From positions 27,270-91,269 of the forward strand of contig CAIYLH010000069.1 in the NCBI GenBank assembly GCA_903927005.1: a DNA stretch of 64,000 nt, in the 5' to 3' direction. The notes below the pieces were generated by a model that was not told the origin of the DNA, searched no databases, and worked only from the letters and a program-made list of their open reading frames with translations. Made by a program: the position numbers and the translations under genes. This document shows, one piece after another, positions 16,048 to 24,624 of this stretch; within the stretch, counting starts at the first letter, position 1; each line of letters begins with the position of its first letter. Origin of the DNA: an uncultured Pseudomonadota bacterium. GTDB lineage: Bacteria > Pseudomonadota > Gammaproteobacteria > Steroidobacterales > Steroidobacteraceae.

Positions 16048-17589
16048 ATGACCACAGAACCCCGTAAGCGCCGCGATGGCGGCCGCCTCCGCCGCAGCAC
16101 CGGTGACGCGTTGGCGCAGTTGCCATGGCAGTCGGTTAGAAATCCGTATCCACCGATGGAAATTCTGTCGGCCGACCAGGTTGAGGCGATTCACGAGACC
16201 TCGCTGCGAATCCTCGAGGAGCTGGGAATAGAGCTGATGTCCGCTGCCGGACGCGCGCTGCTGCGCGCGGCTGGTGCGACGGTGGATGAGGCCAGCGGCA
16301 ACGTGCGTCTGGACCGCGAGCTCGTCGCCCGGGCACTTGCGAGCGCACCGGCCGAGTTCTCGCTGACACCCCGCAACACCGAGCGGCGCGTGCACCTTGG
16401 CGGTAATCATCTGAACTTCGGCCTGGTTGCAGGGCCGCCGAACGTGCATGACCTTGAACGCGGCCGCAGGCCTGGCAACTACCGCGATTACTGCGACTTC
16501 ATCCGACTGGCGCAACACTTCAATGCGATCCATCTGATCGGCAACCAGGTCTGCGCGCCCATAGATCTGCCGGCAACCTCGCGTCACCTCGATACGTATC
16601 TGGCGAACCTGCTTTATTCCGACCGGGCGTTCCACTGCACGGCGATCGGCGCCGGCCGCGCTCATGATGCGATCGAGATGATGGCGATCGCGCGCGGACT
16701 TAGCCTTGAGCAGATTGCCGACAGTCCCTCGGTGATGACGATCATCTCGGTCAACAGTCCGCGCCGCTTTGATGAGGCGATGACTGACGGCCTGATGGAA
16801 ATGGCCACCTACGGCCAGCCGGTGGTAATCACGCCATTCACGCTGATGGGTGCGATGGCGCCGGTGTCGCTCGCCGCGGCCCTCGCGCAGCAGAACGCTG
16901 AGGCCTTGTTCGGCGTCGTGTTGGCTCAGGTCGTGCGCCCTGGCACACCTGTGATGTACGGCGCGTTTACCTCGAACGTCGACATGCGCTCAGGGGCGCC
17001 AGCGTTCGGAACCCCGGAAAACGCCAAGGCCAACGTCGCCAGCGGACAGCTCGCCCGGCGCTATCGCCTGCCCTATAGAACCTCGAACGCGAGCGCCTCG
17101 AACGCCGCCGACGCGCAGGGCGCCTACGAGACGCAGATGTCGCTTTGGGGCGCAGTGCTGGGTCATGGCAACCTCATCTACCATGCTGCCGGTTGGCAGG
17201 AGGGTGGCCTCACCGCTTCATTCGAGAAGCTGGTGCTAGACGTTGAGATGTTGCAGATGATGATGGAGTTCCTGCGACCCATCGAGGTAAACGAGGCGGA
17301 ACTCGGCTTCGACGCAATCGCTGCGGTACCGACCGGAGGCCACTTCTTCGGCGAGCCGCACACGATGGCTCGCTACGAGCATGCGTTCTACCAGCCGCTG
17401 GTTTCGAATTGGCAGAACTACGAAAACTGGGAGCTTGCGGGTGCTCGTGACGCGACCCAGCGAGCGACGGCGGTGTGGAAGAGGGCGCTGCTGGAGTATG
17501 AGCAGCCGCCGCTAGACACGGCCGTTGGCGAGGCACTGGCAGACTACGTGACTCGCCGACGAGCTGAGATCGGCGACGGCGAGCCCTGA
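16048..17589 (+). CDS. MttB-family (non-pyrrolysine) methyltransferase
   Basis: A 513-residue trimethylamine-methyltransferase-superfamily protein (COG5598, PF06253). Conserved blocks include ILSADQVEAIHETSLRILEE, LDRELVARALASAP, the FGLVAGPPNVHDLERG barrel strand, and GAMAPVSLAAALAQQNAEALFG. No in-frame TAG occurs, so it is of the non-pyrrolysine type. Characterised members demethylate glycine betaine, proline betaine or carnitine and pass the methyl group to a corrinoid protein. No corrinoid protein or reactivating ATPase is encoded in this window, so the partner must be elsewhere or the protein works differently. The nearby methylamine operon and cobalamin riboswitch make a methylated-amine substrate plausible but unproven. 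Confidence 0.8.
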   Translation: MTTEPRKRRDGGRLRRSTGDALAQLPWQSVRNPYPPMEILSADQVEAIHETSLRILEELGIELMSAAGRALLRAAGATVDEASGNVRLDRELVARALASAPAEFSLTPRNTERRVHLGGNHLNFGLVAGPPNVHDLERGRRPGNYRDYCDFIRLAQHFNAIHLIGNQVCAPIDLPATSRHLDTYLANLLYSDRAFHCTAIGAGRAHDAIEMMAIARGLSLEQIADSPSVMTIISVNSPRRFDEAMTDGLMEMATYGQPVVITPFTLMGAMAPVSLAAALAQQNAEALFGVVLAQVVRPGTPVMYGAFTSNVDMRSGAPAFGTPENAKANVASGQLARRYRLPYRTSNASASNAADAQGAYETQMSLWGAVLGHGNLIYHAAGWQEGGLTASFEKLVLDVEMLQMMMEFLRPIEVNEAELGFDAIAAVPTGGHFFGEPHTMARYEHAFYQPLVSNWQNYENWELAGARDATQRATAVWKRALLEYEQPPLDTAVGEALADYVTRRRAEIGDGEP

Positions 17590-17706
17590 GTGAAGGCGCG
17601 CTATTCCTGGTGACGGCTCCTTACCGAGGCATTGCGCGGCAAGCGGGCCTGGCTCGAGGCTTCTGCAGCCGACTACGGCGGTATTCTGAGCGCCGCCGGC
17701 TAAAGC

Positions 17707-18855
17707 TCAGTTCGGGGAACGGCGTTCGCCGTCCTGCCATACGTCGATGACGCGTAGCGCGTTATCCGCGACCACGAAGTCTGCCCGGTAGCCCGCATCG
17801 ATCCGGCCGTGGCTGGTGCCTAGGCCGAGAAACTCGGCGGGATACTCGCTCGCCATACGCACCGCATCTGCGGTCGGCAGGTTCAGAAGTTCAACGGCGT
17901 TGCGGACCGCGCGAGCCATGTTGAGGGCAGTTCCGGCAAGCGTGCCTGCATCGTCGACGCAGTAGCCGTCGCGTACATGAATGGTCTTGCCGTGCAGGTC
18001 AAAGCTTGCAAGGTCGGTGCCGACGCAGGGCATCGCGTCGGTGACCAGCATGAACCGTTCATGTGCCTTTGCCGCCAGAGCGACGCGCAGCGTCCGCGGG
18101 TCTACATGGTGGCCATCGACGATGATTCCGCACCACGAGTAGCGGTCAAGCAGCGCCGCGCCCACGACCCCCGACGCTCTGCTTGTCAGCGGTGACATCG
18201 CATTGAACAGGTGCGTGAAGCCTCGCAGGCCGTGCTTGAGCGCCACTTCGATCTGCTCGCAGGTCGCCTCGCTATGGCCGGCCGCGAGGATAACGCCGGC
18301 ATCGCTGAGTGCACGCAGCAGCTCCGGTGGCGTGCACTCCGGCGCGATCGTCAGTAACATTTTTCCGCCACGCAGCGACTGCAGCAGCGGCAGTACGTCG
18401 GCGTCGAGAGCGCGTATCCGCTGTGCGTCGTGGATGCCCTTGCGCCGTGGGTTGATGAACGGTCCTTCAATATGGATGCCCAGAACGCCCGGCACGCCGG
18501 CGGCGATAGCGGCATTCACAGCCTCGATCGCGCGGCCAATCACCTCGAGGTCGTCGCTGATCAGAGTAGGCAGGAAGCCGGTCGTGCCGAACTGTAGATG
18601 TGCCCGGCCGATCGCAGCGATTCCCTCGACGGTTGGCGCGTCGTTGAACAATACGCCGCCGCCTCCATTGACTTGAGTGTCGATGAAGCCAGGTAACAGC
18701 AGGTGATTGTGCAGATCATCGATCGTGGCGCCCGCCGGAATCGGCGCGGTGGGATCCTGAACTGCATCGATGGTGGTGCCGTGCACGAGCACGGTCCCGC
18801 GGTGCATGGCGCCGTCCGTACCGAGGATGCGGCCATTAATGAGTGCGCGGTACAT
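17707..18855 (-). CDS. nagA: N-acetylglucosamine-6-phosphate deacetylase
   Basis: A 382-residue amidohydrolase converting GlcNAc-6-phosphate to glucosamine-6-phosphate and acetate. Signatures are PGFIDTQVNGGGGVLFND, GIHIEGPFINPRRKGIH, AGHSEATCEQ, GFTHLFNAMSPL and VTDAMPCVG, which contain the metal-binding Glu and His residues. The frame stays open far upstream, but ATG 18855 starts the conserved MYRALINGRI and shares one base with the stop of the SIS gene (TGATG), so it is the start. It is third in nagR - nagB-II - nagA, each gene overlapping the next. Confidence 0.93.
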   Translation of the reverse strand: MYRALINGRILGTDGAMHRGTVLVHGTTIDAVQDPTAPIPAGATIDDLHNHLLLPGFIDTQVNGGGGVLFNDAPTVEGIAAIGRAHLQFGTTGFLPTLISDDLEVIGRAIEAVNAAIAAGVPGVLGIHIEGPFINPRRKGIHDAQRIRALDADVLPLLQSLRGGKMLLTIAPECTPPELLRALSDAGVILAAGHSEATCEQIEVALKHGLRGFTHLFNAMSPLTSRASGVVGAALLDRYSWCGIIVDGHHVDPRTLRVALAAKAHERFMLVTDAMPCVGTDLASFDLHGKTIHVRDGYCVDDAGTLAGTALNMARAVRNAVELLNLPTADAVRMASEYPAEFLGLGTSHGRIDAGYRADFVVADNALRVIDVWQDGERRSPN

Positions 18856-19916
18856 CAGACTGTCTGGGTGACCTTGTGGAGAAATGGCGGCTGGTCGGGA
18901 TCGTGGCCGCGTGCGGTGGCGAGGTGGGCGAGCAGGCGGTAAGTGCTCGCCGCGAGCAGCGCGGGCGCGACCACGGCCGACTCCGGAATCGTCGGCAGGT
19001 GGATCGTGCCGGGAACGTTTCCGCCGGCCAGCAGCACCTGCACGCCGCGGTTGACGAGCTCCGCCGCCAGCGCCTCTAGCCCCGGTCGGGTCGCGTCGTC
19101 CTGCGCGAGCAGCAGCGCGGGGAACCCTGCGCCGAGCAGCGCGAACGGGCCGTGACGGACCTCTGCGCTGCTGAACGCCTCCGCATGCAGGCCACAGGTT
19201 TCCTTGCACTTGAGCGCGGCCTCCTGCGCTACTCCAAGGCCGAGCCCTCGGCCGATCACATACAAATGCGAGACCGGCACAAGCGGCTCCAATGCCGCGC
19301 TCCAGTCGAGCTTCCAGGCAGCATTGAGTGATTCTGGCAGTCGCTGCACCGCAGCGGTGAGTTCGGCGTCCTGGGTCCATGCAGCGGTCAGGTGCGCCAG
19401 CGCTGCGAGCGAGGCGATATATGACTTGGTCGCGGCGACGCTGCGTTCCGGGCCTGCGCACAACGGCAGCACGTGATCTGCCAAGCCGTTCAGCGGTGCT
19501 TCCGGGTCATTGCACAGGGCCAGCACGGTCGCGCCGCTGCGTTTGGCTGCAGTGACCGATGTGAGCAGGTCAGGGCTGCGGCCGGACTGGGAGATCGCGA
19601 TGTACAAACAGTCGCGCAGGTCCTGGTCGACGCCGTAGACGGAACTCACTGACGGCGCCGCCGACACAGTCAGTACCCGGGCGCGGGTTTCGATCAGGTA
19701 CTTGCCATAGGTAGCGGCATGGTCGGAACTACCGCGGGCGCAGGTCACGACGGTGCGTGGTGGGCGGGCCCGCAACGCCGCGCCAATCTCGGCGACGCGC
19801 GCGGCGTTGTGCTCAAGCTGACGGGCGACGACGTCACCGGAGGAGGCCGCCTCCTGGTACATGCGCGTGGTCGTCGCGGTGTCCGGCGTTTCGGAATAAA
19901 GGTGCTGAGTGGGCAT
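18855..19916 (-). CDS. nagB-II: glucosamine-6-phosphate deaminase, NagB-II type (two SIS domains)
   Basis: A 353-residue protein with two SIS domains: TCARGSSDHAATYGKYLIE and ISQSGRSPDLLTS in the first (about residues 58-135), and VIGRGLGLGVAQEAALKCKETCGLHAEAFSSAEVRHGP in the second. It resembles the isomerase half of GlmS but lacks the glutaminase domain. This is the NagB-II deaminase class that replaces classical NagB in many Alteromonadales and Xanthomonadales. It makes fructose-6-phosphate and ammonium. ATG 19916 is preferred; a GTG at 19922 overlaps the nagR stop as GTGA. It is coupled to nagR upstream and nagA downstream. Confidence 0.88.
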   Translation of the reverse strand: MPTQHLYSETPDTATTTRMYQEAASSGDVVARQLEHNAARVAEIGAALRARPPRTVVTCARGSSDHAATYGKYLIETRARVLTVSAAPSVSSVYGVDQDLRDCLYIAISQSGRSPDLLTSVTAAKRSGATVLALCNDPEAPLNGLADHVLPLCAGPERSVAATKSYIASLAALAHLTAAWTQDAELTAAVQRLPESLNAAWKLDWSAALEPLVPVSHLYVIGRGLGLGVAQEAALKCKETCGLHAEAFSSAEVRHGPFALLGAGFPALLLAQDDATRPGLEALAAELVNRGVQVLLAGGNVPGTIHLPTIPESAVVAPALLAASTYRLLAHLATARGHDPDQPPFLHKVTQTV

Positions 19917-19918
19917 GG

Positions 19919-20662
19919 TCACATGTTGCTCGACAGTTCGGCGACGAAATCGTAGGTATCGCCACGGTAGTAGGAGAGGGACATCTCGATCGCACGGCCA
20001 TCGCGGGTGGAGCCGAGACGCTCGACAAGCAGGCCTGCTTCACCAGGCTTCGCCTTGAGGAGTTCCGCCTGGGCTGCCGTCAGCAGCACCGCGCGCAGTC
20101 GCTGCAGGGCGTGCACGGGGCGGTTGCCGCTGCGCTCGAGCGCCTCGTACAACGAGGAGTCGACGGCCTCCAGAGACGGCACGGCCGTGGCGACAACCGT
20201 TGCGTACTCCAGTGCCATGGGGGCATCGTCGGCATAGCGTAGACGATGGAATCGGTAGACCGGGGTGCCGGGGCTGAGCCGCAGGGCGAGAGACTCTTCG
20301 GGGGTGACCGTGCCGACCGAGCGTTTCAGCCAGATGCTACGGGGGATCCTGCCGCGTGCGCGCATGTCCTCGGAGAACGAGGTGAGCATCGAGAAGTTCT
20401 TCTCGACGCGACCGGAGACGAAGTTGCCGGATCCCTGGCGACGGACCAGCAGGCCATCCCCAACCAGGCCGTCCAGGGCCTTGCGCACGGTGATGCGTGA
20501 GACGTTGAAGTCGACCGCGAGGTCGCGCTCCGCCGGCAGCGCGTCCTCGGGCCCGAGGATGCGCTGGTCGATGGCGTCCTTCAGCGCGCGCTGCAACTGC
20601 CGGTACAGTGGCAGGCTGCTGTTCGCATCGAGGGGACCGACTGACTTGGCGAGAGAGGTCAT
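19919..20662 (-). CDS. nagR: GntR/HutC-family regulator of GlcNAc utilisation
   Basis: The 247-residue protein has an N-terminal winged helix (LPLYRQLQRALKDAIDQRI, PAERDLAVDFNVSRITVRKALDGLVGDGLLVRRQGSGNFV) and a C-terminal UTRA ligand domain with YRFHRLRYADDAPMALEY, as in NagR/YvoA and DasR. Such proteins repress GlcNAc genes and release DNA on GlcN-6-P or GlcNAc-6-P. ATG 20662 precedes the DNA-binding domain and has AAGG upstream. It heads the minus-strand nag operon and is divergent from nagX, so it likely controls both directions. Confidence 0.85.
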   Translation of the reverse strand: MTSLAKSVGPLDANSSLPLYRQLQRALKDAIDQRILGPEDALPAERDLAVDFNVSRITVRKALDGLVGDGLLVRRQGSGNFVSGRVEKNFSMLTSFSEDMRARGRIPRSIWLKRSVGTVTPEESLALRLSPGTPVYRFHRLRYADDAPMALEYATVVATAVPSLEAVDSSLYEALERSGNRPVHALQRLRAVLLTAAQAELLKAKPGEAGLLVERLGSTRDGRAIEMSLSYYRGDTYDFVAELSSNM

Positions 20663-20892
20663 TCGACGAGGCCTTTGATTAAGGATCCTAAGCGGCAGTG
20701 TCCACCGCCTAGGCAATACCACCGAAAAACGCCTCGGTCGCCCGGAAGCGCTCCTAACCAATTGTTTTTTAATGAGTTAGATTAAAAACAAGGTGCCGAG
20801 AGCAGGATTGTAGCAAATTCCGTTGTATTGGTATTATATTGGACACGTACCTCTTAAATGCCTCCAATGCCGCGTCGACGGCGAGTAACCCC
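20663..20892. promoter_or_regulatory. divergent nagR/nagX control region with TGGTATT repeats
   Basis: The 230-base gap is AT-rich compared with its surroundings. It contains TATTGG twice, 11 bases apart (20826-20831 and 20837-20842, the first extended as TTGGTATT), and the reverse-strand form CAATACCA at 20714-20721. UTRA-type GntR regulators recognise TGGT-containing dyads, so these are candidate NagR boxes, one near each divergent start. Site assignment is inference. Confidence 0.4.
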
Positions 20893-22008
20893 ATGCCGCC
20901 ACTGCCCGCTCGCTCGCAGGCGATTGACGTCCTTCGCGGCCTTACGGTCGCACTGATGATCGTCGTCAACATGTCGGTCAGCGAGACCAAGTCCTTTGCG
21001 CCGCTGCTGCATGCGGTCTGGCACGGCCTCACGCTGACAGACCTCGTGTTCCCGACCTTCCTGTTCGTGGTTGGTGCGTCGCTCGCATTTACGCTTGATC
21101 GGTACCAGAGCGGCGGAACGCCGGCGGTGCTGCGCAAGGTGCTCACGCGCGCGCTGCTGATCTTCATGTGCGGGTTCCTTCTGTATTGGTTCCCCTTCGT
21201 TGGCATCGACGCCAGTGGCCACTTTGGCCTGTTACCGCTGGCCAAGGCGCGCATACCGGGCGTGTTACAGCGGATCGCGCTGTGCTATGCCATTGCCGCG
21301 CTGGTCGTTCACTTCGGCGGGCGCCGGGCAGCGGTCTTTGCTGCCATTACCGCTCTGCTGGCTTATTGGGCTGCGCTCTATCTGGGCGGCGATTACTCGC
21401 TCACCGGAAACGCTGTGCTGGCAGTGGACCATCTGCTATTGGGTGACGCGCACCTCTATAGGGGCGAAGGTATCCCGTTCGATCCCGAGGGCCTGCTCAG
21501 CACTTTGCCGGCGGTTGCGAACGTGCTTGCGGGCTATCTTGCTGCGCGACTGGTGCGCGAGCGCGGTGCGACCTGGGAGACGATCTCGCGCCTGCTGCTT
21601 GCCGCCGCGCCCTGCATCGTCGTGGCGCTGTGCTGGAGCGCCGTGCTGCCGTTCAACAAGAAGCTGTGGACGAGTTCCTATGCGCTATGCACGATCGGCA
21701 TCGATCTTGCGGTGCTGGGGACGCTGGTCTACTGGCTCGATCTGCGCCGCGTCTGGGGCTGGACCCCTTTCTTAGAGGCTTTTGGTCGCAACACGCTGTT
21801 CATTTACCTGCTCAGCGAAGTCGTAAGCACGATTTTGAACCTCGTTTACATCGGTCCGCAGCCCCTGTACCTGTGGTTGTATGCCGAGTGCTTCGAGAGC
21901 TGGGCCGGTTCGAAGGTAGGCTCGCTGCTCTACTCGGTCGCGTTCATGCTGTGCTGCTGGTTGGTGGCCTTTGCGATGGACCGGCGCAAGATCTACATAA
22001 AGCTTTGA
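20893..22008 (+). CDS. nagX: NagX-like membrane acyltransferase (HGSNAT/DUF5009 family)
   Basis: A 371-residue polytopic membrane protein with about ten hydrophobic segments. The N-terminus QAIDVLRGLTVALMIVVNMS is the hallmark of the heparan-alpha-glucosaminide N-acetyltransferase family (DUF1624/DUF5009), as are FPTFLFVVGASLAFTLDRY and PLAKARIPGVLQRIALCYA. NagX members sit in GlcNAc regulons and are proposed to acetylate glucosamine or move the sugar, but this is not proven. ATG 20893 begins the conserved segment; upstream in-frame TTG 20839 is less likely because it lies in the promoter repeats. It is first in the plus-strand nag operon, and hex follows after ten bases. Confidence 0.8.
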   Translation: MPPLPARSQAIDVLRGLTVALMIVVNMSVSETKSFAPLLHAVWHGLTLTDLVFPTFLFVVGASLAFTLDRYQSGGTPAVLRKVLTRALLIFMCGFLLYWFPFVGIDASGHFGLLPLAKARIPGVLQRIALCYAIAALVVHFGGRRAAVFAAITALLAYWAALYLGGDYSLTGNAVLAVDHLLLGDAHLYRGEGIPFDPEGLLSTLPAVANVLAGYLAARLVRERGATWETISRLLLAAAPCIVVALCWSAVLPFNKKLWTSSYALCTIGIDLAVLGTLVYWLDLRRVWGWTPFLEAFGRNTLFIYLLSEVVSTILNLVYIGPQPLYLWLYAECFESWAGSKVGSLLYSVAFMLCCWLVAFAMDRRKIYIKL

Positions 22009-22018
22009 GAATCCGCTC

Positions 22019-24595
22019 ATGCGTCTGACTGCTCCCTGCAAGCCGCGCGTCGCGGCCACTCGCGCCACAGCGTCCGTTATGGTCGCGCTGACGGTGCTGT
22101 TGTGTCTGCCGATGGTGGTCGCCAGCGCCGCGCCGGCGGCCCCGATCGACCCGCGTTGGTCGCTCGATGACAACGTCTATCCGCCGGTGGTGACCGCCGC
22201 CCGCAGCCGCGGCCTGCTCGATCTACACAACCATGGGTCCGAGGGGCTCGGTGCATCGGGATGGTCGCTGTATTTTACTTCCGCGGCTACGCTCACCAGT
22301 GGTGACACCGAGCAGCACTTGCGGATCGTCAACCAGGGCGGCTCGTACTATCGCGTATCGCCGTTGCCGGGCTTCGAAGGAGTCGCGCCGGGGCAGAGCT
22401 TCCAGATTCGTCTGCCGTACGCAGATCTGGTCCTGAAGGACACCGAGGCGCCGCTGGGGGCGTTCCTCGTGCTTGATCGTGCGCCTGACGTTGGCATGCC
22501 CATCGCTCACTACGAGATCGCTCCACGCGTCCGTGCAGGCCAACTGCCGCGTGATACCGCCGAGCGTGCCGCGCAGCTAACGCCCGAAGTAATTTTCGAG
22601 CGCAATGCCGCCATTGCTGACGTTGCCGACGCTGATCTGCCACCGTTGCTGCCTACGCCGCTGCATTACGAGCGTGGTGCCGGCGTGCTGCACTGGGCGC
22701 ATCGTCCGCGGGTTGTTGCGGCGCCTGCGCTTGGGCGCGAGGCCGCGCTCGCCGGACGGATCCTCGGCCGGGCCTTCGCAGATCCGGGCCCTGTAGCAAC
22801 GGAGCCGCCGCTGAAGCTGCGCCTGCAGCCCATCCCCGGGCTTGCCTCACCCGAGGCGTACGCGCTTACCGTTGATGCAGCGACCGGTGTGGAACTGAGT
22901 GCCAATACGGCGTCGGGGTTGTCGCGCGGCTTGCAGACGCTGCGGGCCCTGCTGCCGTCGGCGCCGGTCGTGGGCGGTGCATCGCTACCTGCGTGGCGGA
23001 TCAGCGATGCTCCGCGCTTCGGCTATCGTGGCTTGGAGATCGACGTTGCGCGGAATTTCCAGCCGAAGGAATTCGTGCTGCGTTACCTGGACGTGATGGC
23101 GCGTTTCAAGCTCAACACGTTGCACATGCACCTCACCGACGACGAGGGCTGGCGTCTGGAGATCGCAGGCTTGCCGGAGCTGACCGCGGTGGGTGGCCGA
23201 CGCGGTCACAGCAGTGATCCGCTACGCCATCTGCCGCCCGCGCACGGCTCTGGCCCCGACGTTACCGATCCGCACGGCAGCGGCCATTACACGCGCTCGG
23301 ATTTCCAGGCGATCCTGCGTCACGCCGCGTCACTACACATAGAGGTGATTCCGGAAATCGAGATGCCGGGGCATGCGCGCTCACAGGTTATTGCTATGCG
23401 TAGCCGGGCAGAGAAGCTGGCGCGCGCGGGCGATCCGGCCGCGCAGCGGTTCCGGCTGGACGATCCCGCCGACCGCTCGGTCTACGAGTCGGCGCAGTCG
23501 TTTACCGACAACGTGATGAATCCGGCGCTGGAGTCGACCTATACGTTCATCGACCATGTGCTCGGCGAGGTCGTCGCGCTGTATCGTGAAGCAGGCGTTC
23601 CGCTGAAGACCATCCACGTCGGCGGCGACGAACTGCCAGCGGGGGCCTGGGAGCGCTCGCCCGCGTGCGAAGCGCTGAAGGCACGTCGCCATCTGGCCAG
23701 CACCGCGGATGTGTGGAACTACTTCTACACGCGGGTTGATCGGTTGCTAATGGCGCGTGGCCTGCAGGCCTCGGGTTGGGAGGAGATCGGTTCGCGGCGC
23801 GCAAAAATACATGGAGTCGACAAGCTGATTCCGAACCCCGCGTTCGTGAACCACGATTTCCGCGTCTACGTCTGGAACGATCTATGGGGAGCCGAGGACC
23901 TCGGCATGCGGCTCGCCAACGCCGGCTACAAGACGATCCTAGCGCCAGTCAGCGCGTTCTATCTCGACATGGCCTATAACCAGAACTACGACGAGCCGGG
24001 CGGCAAATGGGCGCCGTTCATCGACATCGATGCTGCCTACGACTTTGTGCCGTATGACTTCGTCCGCCGTACTGCCACCGATCCCACGCCAGTGTCCGGT
24101 CGCGATGGCCTGTCGGACTTTGGGCGCAGCAACATCCTTGGCCTCGAGGCGGAGATGTGGAGCGAGACGATGCGCGAGCCGCGCCAGATCGAGTACCTGC
24201 TGATGCCACGGCTGATCGCATTCGCTGAGCGGGCATGGGCCGCTGATCCGGCCTGGGCCCAGGCGAGCGATGCAGCCAGCGCCGGGCGCCTGTACGCGAG
24301 CGCATGGTCTACGTTCATGAACCAACTCGGCAGGCAGGTGCTGCCGCATATCGACGCTGAGGCGGATGGTATTGGCTATAGGATTCCACCGCCGGGCCTG
24401 CGTCGGATGGACGGCAAGGTCGAGGCGAACTCGCAGCTACCGGGCTTCACATTGCGCTACACGACCGATGGTGAGGAGCCAACGGCCGCGAGTGCTCGGG
24501 TCACGGGCCCGATAGCGTCCCGCGCGATGATCCGGGTCGCGGCGTTCGCCAGCAACGGTCGCGCGGGCCGGAGCAGCCAGATCGACAATCGCTGA
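22019..24595 (+). CDS. exported beta-N-acetylhexosaminidase, GH20 chitobiase
   Basis: An 858-residue GH20 enzyme with a signal peptide (VMVALTVLLCLPMVVASAAPAA). An N-terminal CHB_HEX carbohydrate-binding domain (LLDLHNHGSEGLGASGWSLYF) and a GH20b domain precede the catalytic barrel. The catalytic pair D537-E538 is in HVGGDELPAGAWE; LHMHLTDDEGWRLEI and EAEMWSETMR are further active-site blocks. A C-terminal chitobiase domain reads FTLRYTTDGEEPTAAS. It releases GlcNAc from chitooligosaccharide ends in the periplasm or outside. It lies between nagX and the PTS genes, and supplies the PTS substrate. Confidence 0.93.
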   Translation: MRLTAPCKPRVAATRATASVMVALTVLLCLPMVVASAAPAAPIDPRWSLDDNVYPPVVTAARSRGLLDLHNHGSEGLGASGWSLYFTSAATLTSGDTEQHLRIVNQGGSYYRVSPLPGFEGVAPGQSFQIRLPYADLVLKDTEAPLGAFLVLDRAPDVGMPIAHYEIAPRVRAGQLPRDTAERAAQLTPEVIFERNAAIADVADADLPPLLPTPLHYERGAGVLHWAHRPRVVAAPALGREAALAGRILGRAFADPGPVATEPPLKLRLQPIPGLASPEAYALTVDAATGVELSANTASGLSRGLQTLRALLPSAPVVGGASLPAWRISDAPRFGYRGLEIDVARNFQPKEFVLRYLDVMARFKLNTLHMHLTDDEGWRLEIAGLPELTAVGGRRGHSSDPLRHLPPAHGSGPDVTDPHGSGHYTRSDFQAILRHAASLHIEVIPEIEMPGHARSQVIAMRSRAEKLARAGDPAAQRFRLDDPADRSVYESAQSFTDNVMNPALESTYTFIDHVLGEVVALYREAGVPLKTIHVGGDELPAGAWERSPACEALKARRHLASTADVWNYFYTRVDRLLMARGLQASGWEEIGSRRAKIHGVDKLIPNPAFVNHDFRVYVWNDLWGAEDLGMRLANAGYKTILAPVSAFYLDMAYNQNYDEPGGKWAPFIDIDAAYDFVPYDFVRRTATDPTPVSGRDGLSDFGRSNILGLEAEMWSETMREPRQIEYLLMPRLIAFAERAWAADPAWAQASDAASAGRLYASAWSTFMNQLGRQVLPHIDAEADGIGYRIPPPGLRRMDGKVEANSQLPGFTLRYTTDGEEPTAASARVTGPIASRAMIRVAAFASNGRAGRSSQIDNR

Positions 24596-24624
24596 CCGCA
24601 TGCAACTGAGCCCCCCCCTTTGAC

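Noticed and set aside
16048..17589. Pyrrolysine-containing MttB
   Set aside because: The reading frame has no internal TAG, so it is the non-pyrrolysine type.
17614..17703. Short frame after the MttB-like gene encoding LLTEALRGKRAWLEAS
   Set aside because: The peptide looks coding-like, but a TGA precedes it immediately, no start codon fits, and it is only 29 residues; at most it is debris.
18856..19461. Long upstream extension of the nagA frame
   Set aside because: It lies inside nagB-II in another frame and has arginine-rich shadow composition; nagA begins at 18855 with a TGATG overlap.
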